Assembly (NCBI GenBank): GCA_050248595.1
Contig: JBFWSB010000167.1
Span: 1 to 9,539, forward strand
Reading direction: 5' to 3'
From: JAGWAZ01 sp050248595
GTDB lineage: Bacteria; Bacteroidota; Ignavibacteria; OLB7
Length of the DNA: 9,539 nt
Below, piece after piece: positions 1 through 5,549 of the stretch. The notes beneath the pieces are model-generated. The model was not told where the DNA came from, made no database searches, and was given only the letters and a program-made list of their open reading frames with translations. A program made the position numbers and the translations under genes. The stretch's first letter is position 1. Every line of letters begins with the position of its first letter.

Positions 1-1083
1 CTCACACCTGTTGACTACGAAGAAATCCTCTCGCAGATCACAGATCTTCTCGATCAGGCACGTACTGCCTCTGCCAAAGCTGTCAACTCAATAATGACTG
101 CCACATACTGGAGTATTGGCCGACATATTCTCCTGTACGAACAGAAAGGAGGAGAACGACAAGAACACTATGGGAAGCAAGTTGTGGAACAACTCTCGGT
201 AGATCTTTCCAAGAAGTTCGGGAGGGGGTTTGGGCGTCGAAATCTTTTTCAGATGCGTGCATTTTACTTGGCATACAGTCAGAAGATTGTGCAGACACTG
301 TCTGCACAATCTTCTGAACCCTACCTAACAACAATTTATGACCTTCAGTCAATAAGCTCCCATTTCCCTCTCTCTTGGTCGCACTACGTCCGCCTTCTCT
401 CGGTGAGGAGCGAGTTTGTACGCACCTTCTATGAGACCGAAGCGTTGCGAGGAGGCTGGACTGTTCGTCAACTTGATCGACAGATTAATGCTCAATTTTA
501 TGAGCGAGTTGCCCTATCGCGAAACAAGGCAAAGATGTTACGCAGTGGTGAAAAGAGGATGCCGGAAGATACCATAAGCCCAGAAGAGGAAATCAAAGAC
601 CCATTTATTCTCGAATTCCTTGGATTAAAGGATGAGTATTCAGAAAGTGAGTTGGAGGAGGCTTTAATCAGGAGTCTGGAGAGCTTTCTGTTGGAGCTTG
701 GTCAGGACTTCACCTTTGTTGGAAGGCAACGTCGCTTACGGGTTGGAGATTCGTGGTTCAGAATCGACTTGCTCCTCTACCACCGCAGACTTCGATGTCT
801 TGTAATCGTTGATTTGAAGATCGGGAAGTTCACTCACGCCGATGCTGGACAGATGCACATGTACCTTAACTATGCTGCCGAGCATTGGACTCACGACGAC
901 GAGAATCCCCCTATTGGCCTAATTCTCTGCACAGAAAAGAATGCAGCACTGGCCCACTACACTCTCGACAATCTACCGAATACTGTTTTGGCTGCTGAGT
1001 ATCGCACAGTTTTGCCTGACGAACATATTCTTGCCGAAGAAGTAGAGCGCATTCAGAACAAGCTGCAACGTCAGTCTGAGTAA
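1..1083 (+). CDS. YhcG-family PDDEXK nuclease (DUF1016), 5' end outside window
   Basis: Putative DNA nuclease of the YhcG/DUF1016 family. The frame is open from base 1 (360 residues in the window) and reads as family sequence upstream of the first ATG at 94 (LLDQARTASAKAVNSIMTAT), so the true start lies left of the window and only a few residues are probably missing. The N-terminal DUF1016_N helical domain includes TYWSIGRHI, GRGFGRRNL and, after a linker, PLSWSHYVRLLSV. The C-terminal nuclease domain shows the PD-(D/E)xK pattern: Asp in FRIDLLLY (codon at 766), the D-L-K triplet in VDLKIGKF (codons 811-819) and the following Gln in AGQMHMYLNY. All expected catalytic residues are present and there is no frameshift. 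The linker between FYLAY and PLSWSHY is lengthened by a stretch encoded by a perfect palindrome at 279-317. Family members are often found near restriction or defence genes; none is visible here, but the left neighbour is unseen. The substrate is not established. Confidence 0.9.
   Translation, partial: LTPVDYEEILSQITDLLDQARTASAKAVNSIMTATYWSIGRHILLYEQKGGERQEHYGKQVVEQLSVDLSKKFGRGFGRRNLFQMRAFYLAYSQKIVQTLSAQSSEPYLTTIYDLQSISSHFPLSWSHYVRLLSVRSEFVRTFYETEALRGGWTVRQLDRQINAQFYERVALSRNKAKMLRSGEKRMPEDTISPEEEIKDPFILEFLGLKDEYSESELEEALIRSLESFLLELGQDFTFVGRQRRLRVGDSWFRIDLLLYHRRLRCLVIVDLKIGKFTHADAGQMHMYLNYAAEHWTHDDENPPIGLILCTEKNAALAHYTLDNLPNTVLAAEYRTVLPDEHILAEEVERIQNKLQRQSE
279..317. repeat. Perfect 39-base palindrome inside the nuclease gene
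   Basis: Two 19-base arms (279-297 and 299-317) are exact reverse complements around a single central C at 298. The element lies in frame inside the DUF1016 gene and encodes S-QKIVQTLSAQSS-E. Because of the symmetry and frame, the minus strand also encodes QKIVQTVSAQSS, differing only at the central codon. In mRNA it could form a long, nearly loopless stem, and in DNA a cruciform. It falls in the variable linker between the helical domain motifs. An inserted or expanded palindromic element is the favoured reading; chance is very unlikely at 19 perfect pairs. Confidence 0.95.
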
Positions 1084-1147
1084 GATGCGTTCACTGACAG
1101 ACTCATAAATCATCAGTAGATAGCACAATAAACGGCAGGAGGTAAAC

Positions 1148-1507
1148 ATGGCCTACAGCAACGGTTTGGCAGAAAGAGTTCGGGCTACTCTCGAAGAACG
1201 TCGGATTCCTTTCGAGGAGAAGAAAATGATGGGAGGGCTGACCTTCATGGTTGATGAGAAGATGTGTGTTGGAATTGTTGGCGAAGACCTTATGGCTCGT
1301 ATCGACCCAGACATCTATGAAGAGGCACTAACCAAAGAAGGATGCAAAGAGATGGAATTTACTGGACGACCTATGAAAGGATTCGTCTTTGTTGAGCCAG
1401 AAGGGACGGGAAGAGATGGACAGCTGGAGTATTGGATAAATCTCTGCCTTCAGTATAACCCAAAAGCAAAGTCGAGCAAGCGGAAGAACTCAAAACGTTC
1501 TCAATAA
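1148..1507 (+). CDS. TfoX/Sxy N-terminal-domain protein
   Basis: 119-residue stand-alone TfoX_N domain protein. Visible family features are the N-terminal helix (GLAERVRATLEE), the conserved KKMMGGLTFMVDEKM segment (residues 25-39; usually K-R-M-F-G-G), CVGIVGEDLMARIDP, and the characteristic FTGRPMKGFVFVEPEG (residues 71-86) followed by an aromatic helix ending at YNP. The last 15 residues are strongly basic (KAKSSKRKNSKRSQ) and probably disordered or nucleic-acid binding. The C-terminal domain of true competence regulators such as TfoX/Sxy is absent, so a role in competence should not be assumed; small proteins of this type are common and uncharacterised. The start is well supported by AGGAGGT at 1137-1143, four bases before the ATG. 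It begins 64 bases after the nuclease stop, and no promoter or terminator is obvious in that gap, so co-transcription is possible. It converges with the minus-strand gene ending at 1540. Confidence 0.85.
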   Translation: MAYSNGLAERVRATLEERRIPFEEKKMMGGLTFMVDEKMCVGIVGEDLMARIDPDIYEEALTKEGCKEMEFTGRPMKGFVFVEPEGTGRDGQLEYWINLCLQYNPKAKSSKRKNSKRSQ

Positions 1508-1539
1508 AGAGAGCGCGATTTGCTGTTCTACACGATCTA

Positions 1540-2016
1540 TTAAGCCTCGGTGAGAAGTCGTGCAATGATGTCGGCATGATCGGAGAATAACTCCAGAACC
1601 ACATCATCTCGAAGCCGCCACCCTAAATCGTAGGGGACGAAGAGAATCGAAGATCTCGCATGGTTGAACTCAATCGCACTTGCCCGTAATTTCCCACGCT
1701 CTACTCCCTGTAGTGGGAGTCTGCTCTTCTCCTCCCCGTCTTCACTCCTATCGAGAACAAGGACAATAATGTGCGAAGAAGCTGGCTTCGCCAACTCGTG
1801 AATGAACAGTCGGTCGGTAGTAATTGTCAACCTCATGTTCTTCGTGCAGTACTCCGACTTCCCCAACACTCTTCGGCATACCGTTAGTCCACATTCATCG
1901 TACAGTATCTCTTCTCGATCTACCAACTTAACATCGTTCAGCCTTGTCACGGATAAGAAGTTGTTGTAGAGGTAGCCAATACTACGAAGAACAAGATAGA
2001 AGATTGACTCGGTCAT
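1540..2016 (-). CDS. Unrecognised protein, second of a tandem paralogous pair
   Basis: 158 residues, no family recognised with confidence. The start overlaps the previous gene's stop as ATGA (2013-2016) and is preceded by GGGGAG seven bases upstream, so it is translationally coupled. The N-terminus (residues 1-22) is moderately hydrophobic and aromatic with a Lys/Arg-poor run, but is a weaker membrane anchor than in its partner. The rest aligns by eye with the upstream protein: RLTITTDRLFIHEL (62-75) matches its RISVTNQRIVISQL; a hydrophobic strand (IIVLVL) and VERGKLRASAIEF match further on; and the C-terminal helix after LGWRLRDDVVLEL matches its last segment. The strand-turn pattern (I/V-T-x-x-R-L-x-I) resembles the first strands of PH/GRAM-like domains. 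That suggests a beta-barrel plus C-terminal helix, which is inference only. No catalytic signature is seen. The 32-base gap to the convergent tfoX-like gene holds no hairpin terminator. Confidence 0.75.
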   Translation of the reverse strand: MTESIFYLVLRSIGYLYNNFLSVTRLNDVKLVDREEILYDECGLTVCRRVLGKSEYCTKNMRLTITTDRLFIHELAKPASSHIIVLVLDRSEDGEEKSRLPLQGVERGKLRASAIEFNHARSSILFVPYDLGWRLRDDVVLELFSDHADIIARLLTEA

Positions 2017-2507
2017 TCTGGCTCCCCATTCCGTATAGCAGTTGATAACTCCTCGACTCTTCCTGACCTCACTTGCAGTTCTGTCTCCTCCCGATTGAAG
2101 AGACCAAAACCGACTGGACGGAGGAGAAGATAGTCTCCACTTTTATCTGACTTCACTTCAACAGCATCTCTCCGCAACAGCCCTGTCTTGATTCTTCCCT
2201 CAAGTCCAGTCTTCTCCGGATGTTGTTGATCGGCAAAGTAGAGAATGATAAGAATGCTGTACTTCTTCGAGAGAAGGGGAAGCTGAGAGATAACGATGCG
2301 CTGGTTCGTCACAGAGATACGGCAACGGATATAGCGAGCAGATTCTCCGTGGGGCGGGTCCTCTACAACAGTCACCATATCTTCATCAAAGCATGGCTCT
2401 TCTCCACCTTGCATCGAAGTCTCCTCAAGTTGCTTTCCCGGAAAGAAACGGGTGAAGAGGAGAAAGAAAAGTGCAAAGGCAATAATCGCAATAAGAATTG
2501 TTGGCAT
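2013..2507 (-). CDS. Unrecognised membrane-anchored protein, first of a tandem paralogous pair
   Basis: 164 residues. Residues 3-22 (PTILIAIIAFALFFLLFTRF) form one clear transmembrane segment followed by a basic FFPGK, consistent with an N-in single-pass anchor. A short acidic linker follows, then a predicted beta-rich domain: RCRISVTNQRIVISQL (61-76), YSILIILYF (83-91), IKTGLLRRDAVEV (106-118), DYLLLRPVGFGLF (125-137) and a closing helix. This domain aligns with the coupled downstream gene, so the two probably arose by duplication. The I-S-V-T-N-x-R-I-V-I pattern is typical of PH/GRAM-like folds, but I cannot name a family and no enzyme motif is visible. The ATG at 2507 has only a purine-rich GAAGAAG stretch about six bases upstream. 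The gene is divergent from the hinT-like gene, with 180 bases between the two starts. Since the two genes are coupled and homologous, a hetero-oligomer at the membrane is a reasonable guess. Confidence 0.75.
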   Translation of the reverse strand: MPTILIAIIAFALFFLLFTRFFPGKQLEETSMQGGEEPCFDEDMVTVVEDPPHGESARYIRCRISVTNQRIVISQLPLLSKKYSILIILYFADQQHPEKTGLEGRIKTGLLRRDAVEVKSDKSGDYLLLRPVGFGLFNREETELQVRSGRVEELSTAIRNGEPE

Positions 2508-2687
2508 CGCAGTCTTCTTCGGTAAATATGAGTCGAGGAGAAGATAGGGAAGAGAATACCTATTTTAGGTGCTTCGTTGAGTTGAGGGTGAGATTCTTAA
2601 GGGAAGGGTTGTAATTTTCACGATCAGAGTATAAAGAAACCGCACAGTTCAGGAGAGTATTTCAAGAAGAACTTCTGGAGTTCAACT
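2508..2687. other. Divergent intergenic region between the paralogous pair and hinT
   Basis: 180 bases between two divergent starts, so it should hold both promoters. I see no exact TTG/TAnnTTTG pair. On the plus strand TATAAA occurs with TTGTAA 15 bases upstream, at about 2610-2636, a weak sigma-70-like candidate for hinT. A small hairpin or operator-like symmetry, ACCTA-TTT-TAGGT, lies at 2558-2570 and would suit a shared regulator, but it is only five bases per arm. The hinT ribosome binding site (CTGGAG, 2675-2680) closes the region. Confidence 0.4.
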
Positions 2688-3032
2688 ATGGCTGAGACAA
2701 TTTTCTCGAAGATTATCCGGAAGGAGATTCCTGCCAACATCCTGTTTGAGGACGAACAGGTTCTCGCCTTCCGAGACATCAACCCACAAGGGCCAACACA
2801 TGTGTTAGTGATTCCGAAAGAGGAGATCGCCACGGCAAACGATATTGGCGAAGAGCATGAGTCGCTGATTGGCCACATGGTGCGGGTAGCAACCCAGGTT
2901 GCAAAGGATGAAGGAATTGCCGACAATGGCTACCGCTTAGTAGTGAACTGCAACCCGGATGGTGGGCAAGAGGTATACCACATCCACTTGCACCTAATCG
3001 GCGGACGGAAGATGAGCTGGCCGCCGGGGTGA
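2688..3032 (+). CDS. hinT: HIT-family purine nucleoside phosphoramidase (HinT-like)
   Basis: 114 residues, the normal full length for bacterial HinT (about 110-120). HIT proteins of this branch hydrolyse nucleoside phosphoramidates and AMP-lysine or aminoacyl-AMP-type adducts in the cytoplasm as dimers. The N-terminal TIFSKIIRKEIPANILFEDE and FRDINPQGPTHVLVIPK segments form the usual strand-helix entry, NGYRLVVNCNPDGGQEVYH leads into the active site, and the histidine triad H98-I-H100-L-H102-L-I is intact. By analogy with Hint1 the nucleophile is H100. The C-terminal R-K-M-S-W-P-P-G is the classical ending of the HINT branch rather than the Fhit or GalT branches. CTGGAG lies seven bases before the ATG and fixes the start. 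Nothing unusual; the next gene begins 177 bases downstream. Confidence 0.95.
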   Translation: MAETIFSKIIRKEIPANILFEDEQVLAFRDINPQGPTHVLVIPKEEIATANDIGEEHESLIGHMVRVATQVAKDEGIADNGYRLVVNCNPDGGQEVYHIHLHLIGGRKMSWPPG

Positions 3033-3209
3033 GTCAATTAGAAATTCAAAAGGCAAAATTCAAAATTTTCTCAGTAGGTAGAGAGTTTACTATATCTGTT
3101 CAGGGCAAAGCAAATTGCAAGGCCGAGTTTTCAATCAAATCTTGTCTACTCACTCTCTATCTATTCTCTTGTAAGCTAACTTTCTATACTTATACGAACG
3201 ACGACAGCC
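3033..3209. other. AT-rich intergenic region with a short direct repeat
   Basis: 177 bases, clearly richer in A and T than the flanking genes. The 10-mer AAATTCAAAA occurs twice (3042-3051 and 3056-3065), 14 bases apart and directly after the hinT stop, and is followed by an AAAATTTT palindrome. An imperfect long-range inverted repeat pairs TAGAGAGT (3079-3086) with ACTCTCTA (3152-3159). No U-tract terminator is seen. TATACT near 3184 could be a -10 box for the DUF1569 gene, but I find no matching -35. An open frame covering most of this stretch has no family likeness and is not called. Confidence 0.45.
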
Positions 3210-3668
3210 ATGACAAAGAAAAGTCTCTACTCACCCGAAGTCTATCAGGAAGTGCTCAGCAGAATTGAGCAGTTGACAAAGGAAGCCCAACCCCAATGGG
3301 GGAAGATGAGTGTAGGGCAGATGCTTGCCCACTGTAGTGCGGCGCAGGAAGTTACGAACGGAACAAAGAAGCTGGAGGGAACGCCCTTTATTGTAAAGCT
3401 CTTCAAGGGAATGATTCGGAACATTGTAGTGAACGACAAACCCTATAAGCAAAGTTTGCAAACGCACCCACAATACAAGCAGACAAGTGAACGAGACTTT
3501 GAGGCGGAGAGAGAACGACTTCTCGAATCGCTGAAGACTTTTGTGGAGATGGATGAGTCAAAAGCTGCGCAGATGGAGCATCCGATTCTTGGCCGGATGA
3601 CCAGGGAAGAGCGGGGCTGGAGTATGTACAAGCACCTGAATCACCACCTACAGCAGTTTGGAGTGTAG
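3210..3668 (+). CDS. DUF1569 protein (DinB-like fold)
   Basis: 152 residues, the usual length of the DUF1569 family, a branch of the DinB/YfiT-like four-helix bundles that typically bind a divalent metal through three histidines. Recognisable elements are the W-G-K-M-S-V-G-Q-M-L-A-H motif (residues 30-41, with H41 as the first candidate ligand), HPILGRMTREERGWSMYKH (about 124-142) and the terminal HLNHHLQQFGV (H142, H145, H146), which supplies the remaining ligands. No signal peptide or membrane segment, so it is probably cytoplasmic. The reaction is unknown; related DinB-fold proteins include thiol-dependent transferases, but nothing here identifies a substrate. There is no good Shine-Dalgarno before the ATG; the N-terminal MTKKSLYSPEVYQEVLSRI suits the family and supports this start. 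The gene ends 65 bases before a strong terminator and converges on rplS. Confidence 0.85.
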   Translation: MTKKSLYSPEVYQEVLSRIEQLTKEAQPQWGKMSVGQMLAHCSAAQEVTNGTKKLEGTPFIVKLFKGMIRNIVVNDKPYKQSLQTHPQYKQTSERDFEAERERLLESLKTFVEMDESKAAQMEHPILGRMTREERGWSMYKHLNHHLQQFGV

Positions 3669-3688
3669 AGAGGAATTCAGCTTGATCG

Positions 3689-3720
3689 CGCAAAGGCGCA
3701 AAGAAGAGAAAGACGCAAAG
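3689..3720. repeat. Three copies of CGCAAAG
   Basis: CGCAAAG occurs at 3689-3695, 3697-3703 and 3714-3720, directly downstream of the DUF1569 stop and just before the terminator stem. The first two copies are one base apart, giving GCGCAAAGGCGCAAAG, and the third follows an AAGAGAAAGA spacer. Similar CGCAAAGRCGCAAAG strings are, from memory, scattered through intergenic regions of many environmental bacteria. Whether this one is dispersed through this genome cannot be seen here. Confidence 0.7.
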
Positions 3721-3732
3721 GGATAAAACGTG

Positions 3733-3774
3733 AGAAGGCGATCTTCCCTCCCGGAAGATCGCCTTCTGATTTTT
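3733..3774. terminator. Bidirectional intrinsic terminator between DUF1569 gene and rplS
   Basis: A perfect 15-base stem (3733-3747 with 3753-3767) and a 5-base CTCCC loop are followed on the plus strand by GA and five T (3770-3774). On the minus strand the same stem is followed, after CACG, by TTTT (3728-3725). It lies between the convergent DUF1569 gene and the end of the rpsP-rplS operon, so it most likely ends transcription from both sides. The stem is GC-rich with a CTTCC/GGAAG top. Confidence 0.92.
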
Positions 3775-3792
3775 CGCCTTGCAGAAGAAGAT

Positions 3793-4173
3793 TTAGGTCG
3801 TCTTCGCGCGAACAGCCTTCGTTGAAAGCTCGCGCAGATAGTAGAGCTTTGCGCGGCGGACACGTCCTTCGCGGACGATCCGAATGCTTTGAATAATTGG
3901 TGAGTGGACTGGGAAAATGCGCTCCACGCCAACACCGTTCGAGACTTTGCGAACCATAAAGGTTTCGTTCACGCCACTTCCGCGACGTGAGAGAACAATC
4001 CCTTCAAAGTTCTGGATACGCTCCTTACCACCCTCGATCACGCGGACGGCAATGCTTACCACATCACCCGGACGGAAGTTCGGTATCTCCACGTTCTCGC
4101 CGTTATTACGCGAGGCACGGCTCTCCTTTGTCCGTTCAATCACCTGTTGCGTCAGGTTGTCAATTGCGTTCAT
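3793..4173 (-). CDS. rplS: 50S ribosomal protein L19
   Basis: 126 residues, within the normal range for bacterial L19. It sits at the 30S-50S interface and contributes to intersubunit bridges. Family landmarks in order are an N-terminal helix, NFRPGDVVSIAVRVIEGGKERIQNFEGIVLSRRGSGVNETFMVRKVSNGVGVER (residues about 32-85, quoted in part: RPGDVVSI, QNFEGIVLSRRGSG, TFMVRKVS), then FPVHSPIIQSIRIVREGRVRRAKLYYLR. The C-terminal tail is short and basic. An ideal AGGAGG (4181-4186 on the plus coordinates) lies seven bases before the ATG. It is the last gene of the rpsP-rimM-trmD operon, but is separated from trmD by a gene for an exported protein. The 50-base gap upstream shows no promoter or hairpin, so transcription probably comes from upstream. 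The terminator at 3733-3774 follows. Confidence 0.97.
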   Translation of the reverse strand: MNAIDNLTQQVIERTKESRASRNNGENVEIPNFRPGDVVSIAVRVIEGGKERIQNFEGIVLSRRGSGVNETFMVRKVSNGVGVERIFPVHSPIIQSIRIVREGRVRRAKLYYLRELSTKAVRAKTT

Positions 4174-4223
4174 TGTAGTTCCTCCTGCTTCAACTTACTA
4201 TATGACTTTGTTCTTTATCTCTT

Positions 4224-4826
4224 CTATTTTTCGTCGGCATCCGCTTCAATCTTTACGGGATGCCTGAATTCGCTCAAGTAAACAAGTACTTTTCCATCGG
4301 TCATTGTGGCTAACATGCCAAGTCCCGAAGCAAAGTACATGTCGTATGTCGTACCAATCTTAGTTGCCTCTCCCTTCACCTGCATTGCCTGCACCACTAT
4401 CAGATTTTTGTACTGTTTTAACTCTGCCGATAGACTGGTAATCGTGTACGACCAAGAACTATCGACTTCAAACCATTTCTGACCCACGTAGGCCTGCTTT
4501 GGAAGCGTCAATGTCTCTTGCCTCTGTACGGCAAGAGTATTTAGGTGATAATATCCATTCGCTCCGGCTCGATAATAGGTTGTATCCACGCTTCCGGTAG
4601 AGTAGGTTCTAAGCCGGGGCACGTAGGCTAATCCATTTACCACTACCGTGCTGTCCATAAAAAAGTCTGTAAACGAGATATCACCCATCTTATAGGTCCA
4701 GGCCGTACTTGGTCCTTCGCCAATAACGAAGTAATCCGAAGCATCGATCTCATCACGTTGCTGTCCCCAAAGAAGCTCGGTTGATCCAAGCAACAGGAGG
4801 AGAGCTAAGCAAATTTGGTTCTTCAT
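4224..4826 (-). CDS. Unrecognised exported beta-rich protein inside the trmD-rplS operon
   Basis: 200 residues from the ATG at 4826, chosen because GGAG lies six bases upstream (4832-4835) and because the protein then begins MKNQ with a classical signal peptide: a short basic start, hydrophobic core ICLALLLLLGSTELL, and a likely signal peptidase I site after W20-G21, leaving a mature Q-Q-R-D start. A TTG at 4850 in the same frame is a poorer start. There is no lipobox cysteine. The mature part is rich in Tyr, Thr, Ser and Val, with alternating strands (VVVNGLAYVPRLRTY, TTYYRAGANGYYHL, VGQKWFEVDSSWSYTI, NLIVVQAM) and an aromatic turn YDMYFASGLGMLATM near the end. This style is common among periplasmic or outer-membrane-associated beta proteins of the Bacteroidota group. 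No enzyme motif or named family recognised. It starts 24 bases after the trmD stop and ends 50 bases before rplS, so it shares their transcript. Confidence 0.8.
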   Translation of the reverse strand: MKNQICLALLLLLGSTELLWGQQRDEIDASDYFVIGEGPSTAWTYKMGDISFTDFFMDSTVVVNGLAYVPRLRTYSTGSVDTTYYRAGANGYYHLNTLAVQRQETLTLPKQAYVGQKWFEVDSSWSYTITSLSAELKQYKNLIVVQAMQVKGEATKIGTTYDMYFASGLGMLATMTDGKVLVYLSEFRHPVKIEADADEK

Positions 4827-4850
4827 AAGTTCTCCACAACCATCAATCAA

Positions 4851-5549
4851 TCACATCTCTTCATCCAGAAGATCAGGTCTTCTCACCTTCGTCTTTTCAA
4901 ATGCCTGTTCTTCGCGCCAGGCTGCAATTTTTGCGTGGTCTCCACTCAGCAATACTTCGGGAACATTCATCCCTCGATATTCGGCTGGCTTCGTATACCA
5001 GGGTGTGTCGAGCAATCCGGTCTGAAACGAGTCACCCAGTGCCGACTCGCTGTCACCAATTGCGCCGGGGAGAAGGCGAATAATTGCGTCGGTAATCACC
5101 AGTGCCGGCAGTTCTCCTCCGGTCAACACATAGTCTCCAATCGATATTTCCCGCGTCACCAAATGATCCCGCACCCGTTGATCTACGCCGCGATAGTGTC
5201 CGCAGAGAATGATCAAATTCTTTTTCATCGACAGCTCGTTAGCCATCCCCTGCGTGAAGATCGCACCATCTGGAGTAGGGAAGAGAACTTCGTCATATTC
5301 CCGTTCCTGAGTCAGCTTCTCGATACAGTCGAAAATCGGCTCGGGACGCAAGATCATTCCTGCCCCACCACCGCAAGGAGCATCGTCCACCTGCTTATAG
5401 CGACCCAGACCGTAGTCGTGCAGGTTGTGGACAACAACTTCGGCCAAACCAGCTTCGGCTGCTCGCTTTAGGATTGAAGCCCCGAGAACGCTCTCAAAGG
5501 TTTGCGGCACGCCACTAATAATATCAATCCGAATCAAGAGCTTAGCCAT
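4851..5549 (-). CDS. trmD: tRNA (guanine-N1)-methyltransferase TrmD
   Basis: 232 residues. A SPOUT-fold homodimeric enzyme that uses S-adenosylmethionine to form m1G37 next to the anticodon, preventing +1 frameshifting. Motifs in order: RIDIISGVPQTF (7-18), DDAPCGGGAGM (55-65), the knotted cofactor site LCGHYRGVDQRV (115-126) and ISIGDYVLTGGELPAL (135-150), then SESALGDSF (167-175) with the Asp expected at the catalytic position, LLDTPWYTKPAEYRG, and the C-terminal helical domain ending near RRPDLL. The position before GGG in the second motif is Cys where Tyr or Phe is usual; otherwise the protein looks standard. The ATG at 5549 is chosen over a TTG/ATG further upstream because AGGAGG (5556-5561) is six bases away. 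The start overlaps the last eight bases of rimM, so translation is coupled. An exported-protein gene follows 24 bases downstream. Confidence 0.96.
   Translation of the reverse strand: MAKLLIRIDIISGVPQTFESVLGASILKRAAEAGLAEVVVHNLHDYGLGRYKQVDDAPCGGGAGMILRPEPIFDCIEKLTQEREYDEVLFPTPDGAIFTQGMANELSMKKNLIILCGHYRGVDQRVRDHLVTREISIGDYVLTGGELPALVITDAIIRLLPGAIGDSESALGDSFQTGLLDTPWYTKPAEYRGMNVPEVLLSGDHAKIAAWREEQAFEKTKVRRPDLLDEEM

Noticed and set aside
83..352. 89-codon minus-strand frame containing QKIVQTVSAQSS
   Set aside because: Its likeness to the nuclease linker comes wholly from the palindrome; the rest has no protein-like features.
1703..1720. ACTCCC/GGGAGT hairpin within the 1540-2016 gene
   Set aside because: Only six pairs, internal to a coding region, with no accompanying signal; expected by chance.
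2220..2525. 101-codon plus-strand frame over the membrane-anchored gene
   Set aside because: Antisense to a gene with a clear transmembrane segment and a paralogue; Lys/Glu-rich shadow.
3180..3195. TAACTTTC / TATACT as promoter elements for the DUF1569 gene
   Set aside because: The first misses the final G of TAnnTTTG and neither has an upstream element at a usable distance.
3029..3268. Open frame of 79 codons starting GTG at the hinT stop
   Set aside because: It covers an AT-rich spacer, shows no family likeness, has no good ribosome binding site and runs out of frame into the well-supported DUF1569 gene.
4827..4850. TTG start at 4850 for the exported protein
   Set aside because: The ATG at 4826 has GGAG at proper distance and puts the signal peptide at the N-terminus; the extra eight residues fit neither.
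4815..5471. 218-codon open frame on the plus strand across trmD
   Set aside because: trmD on the minus strand has all family motifs; the antisense translation has no recognisable domain or start signal.
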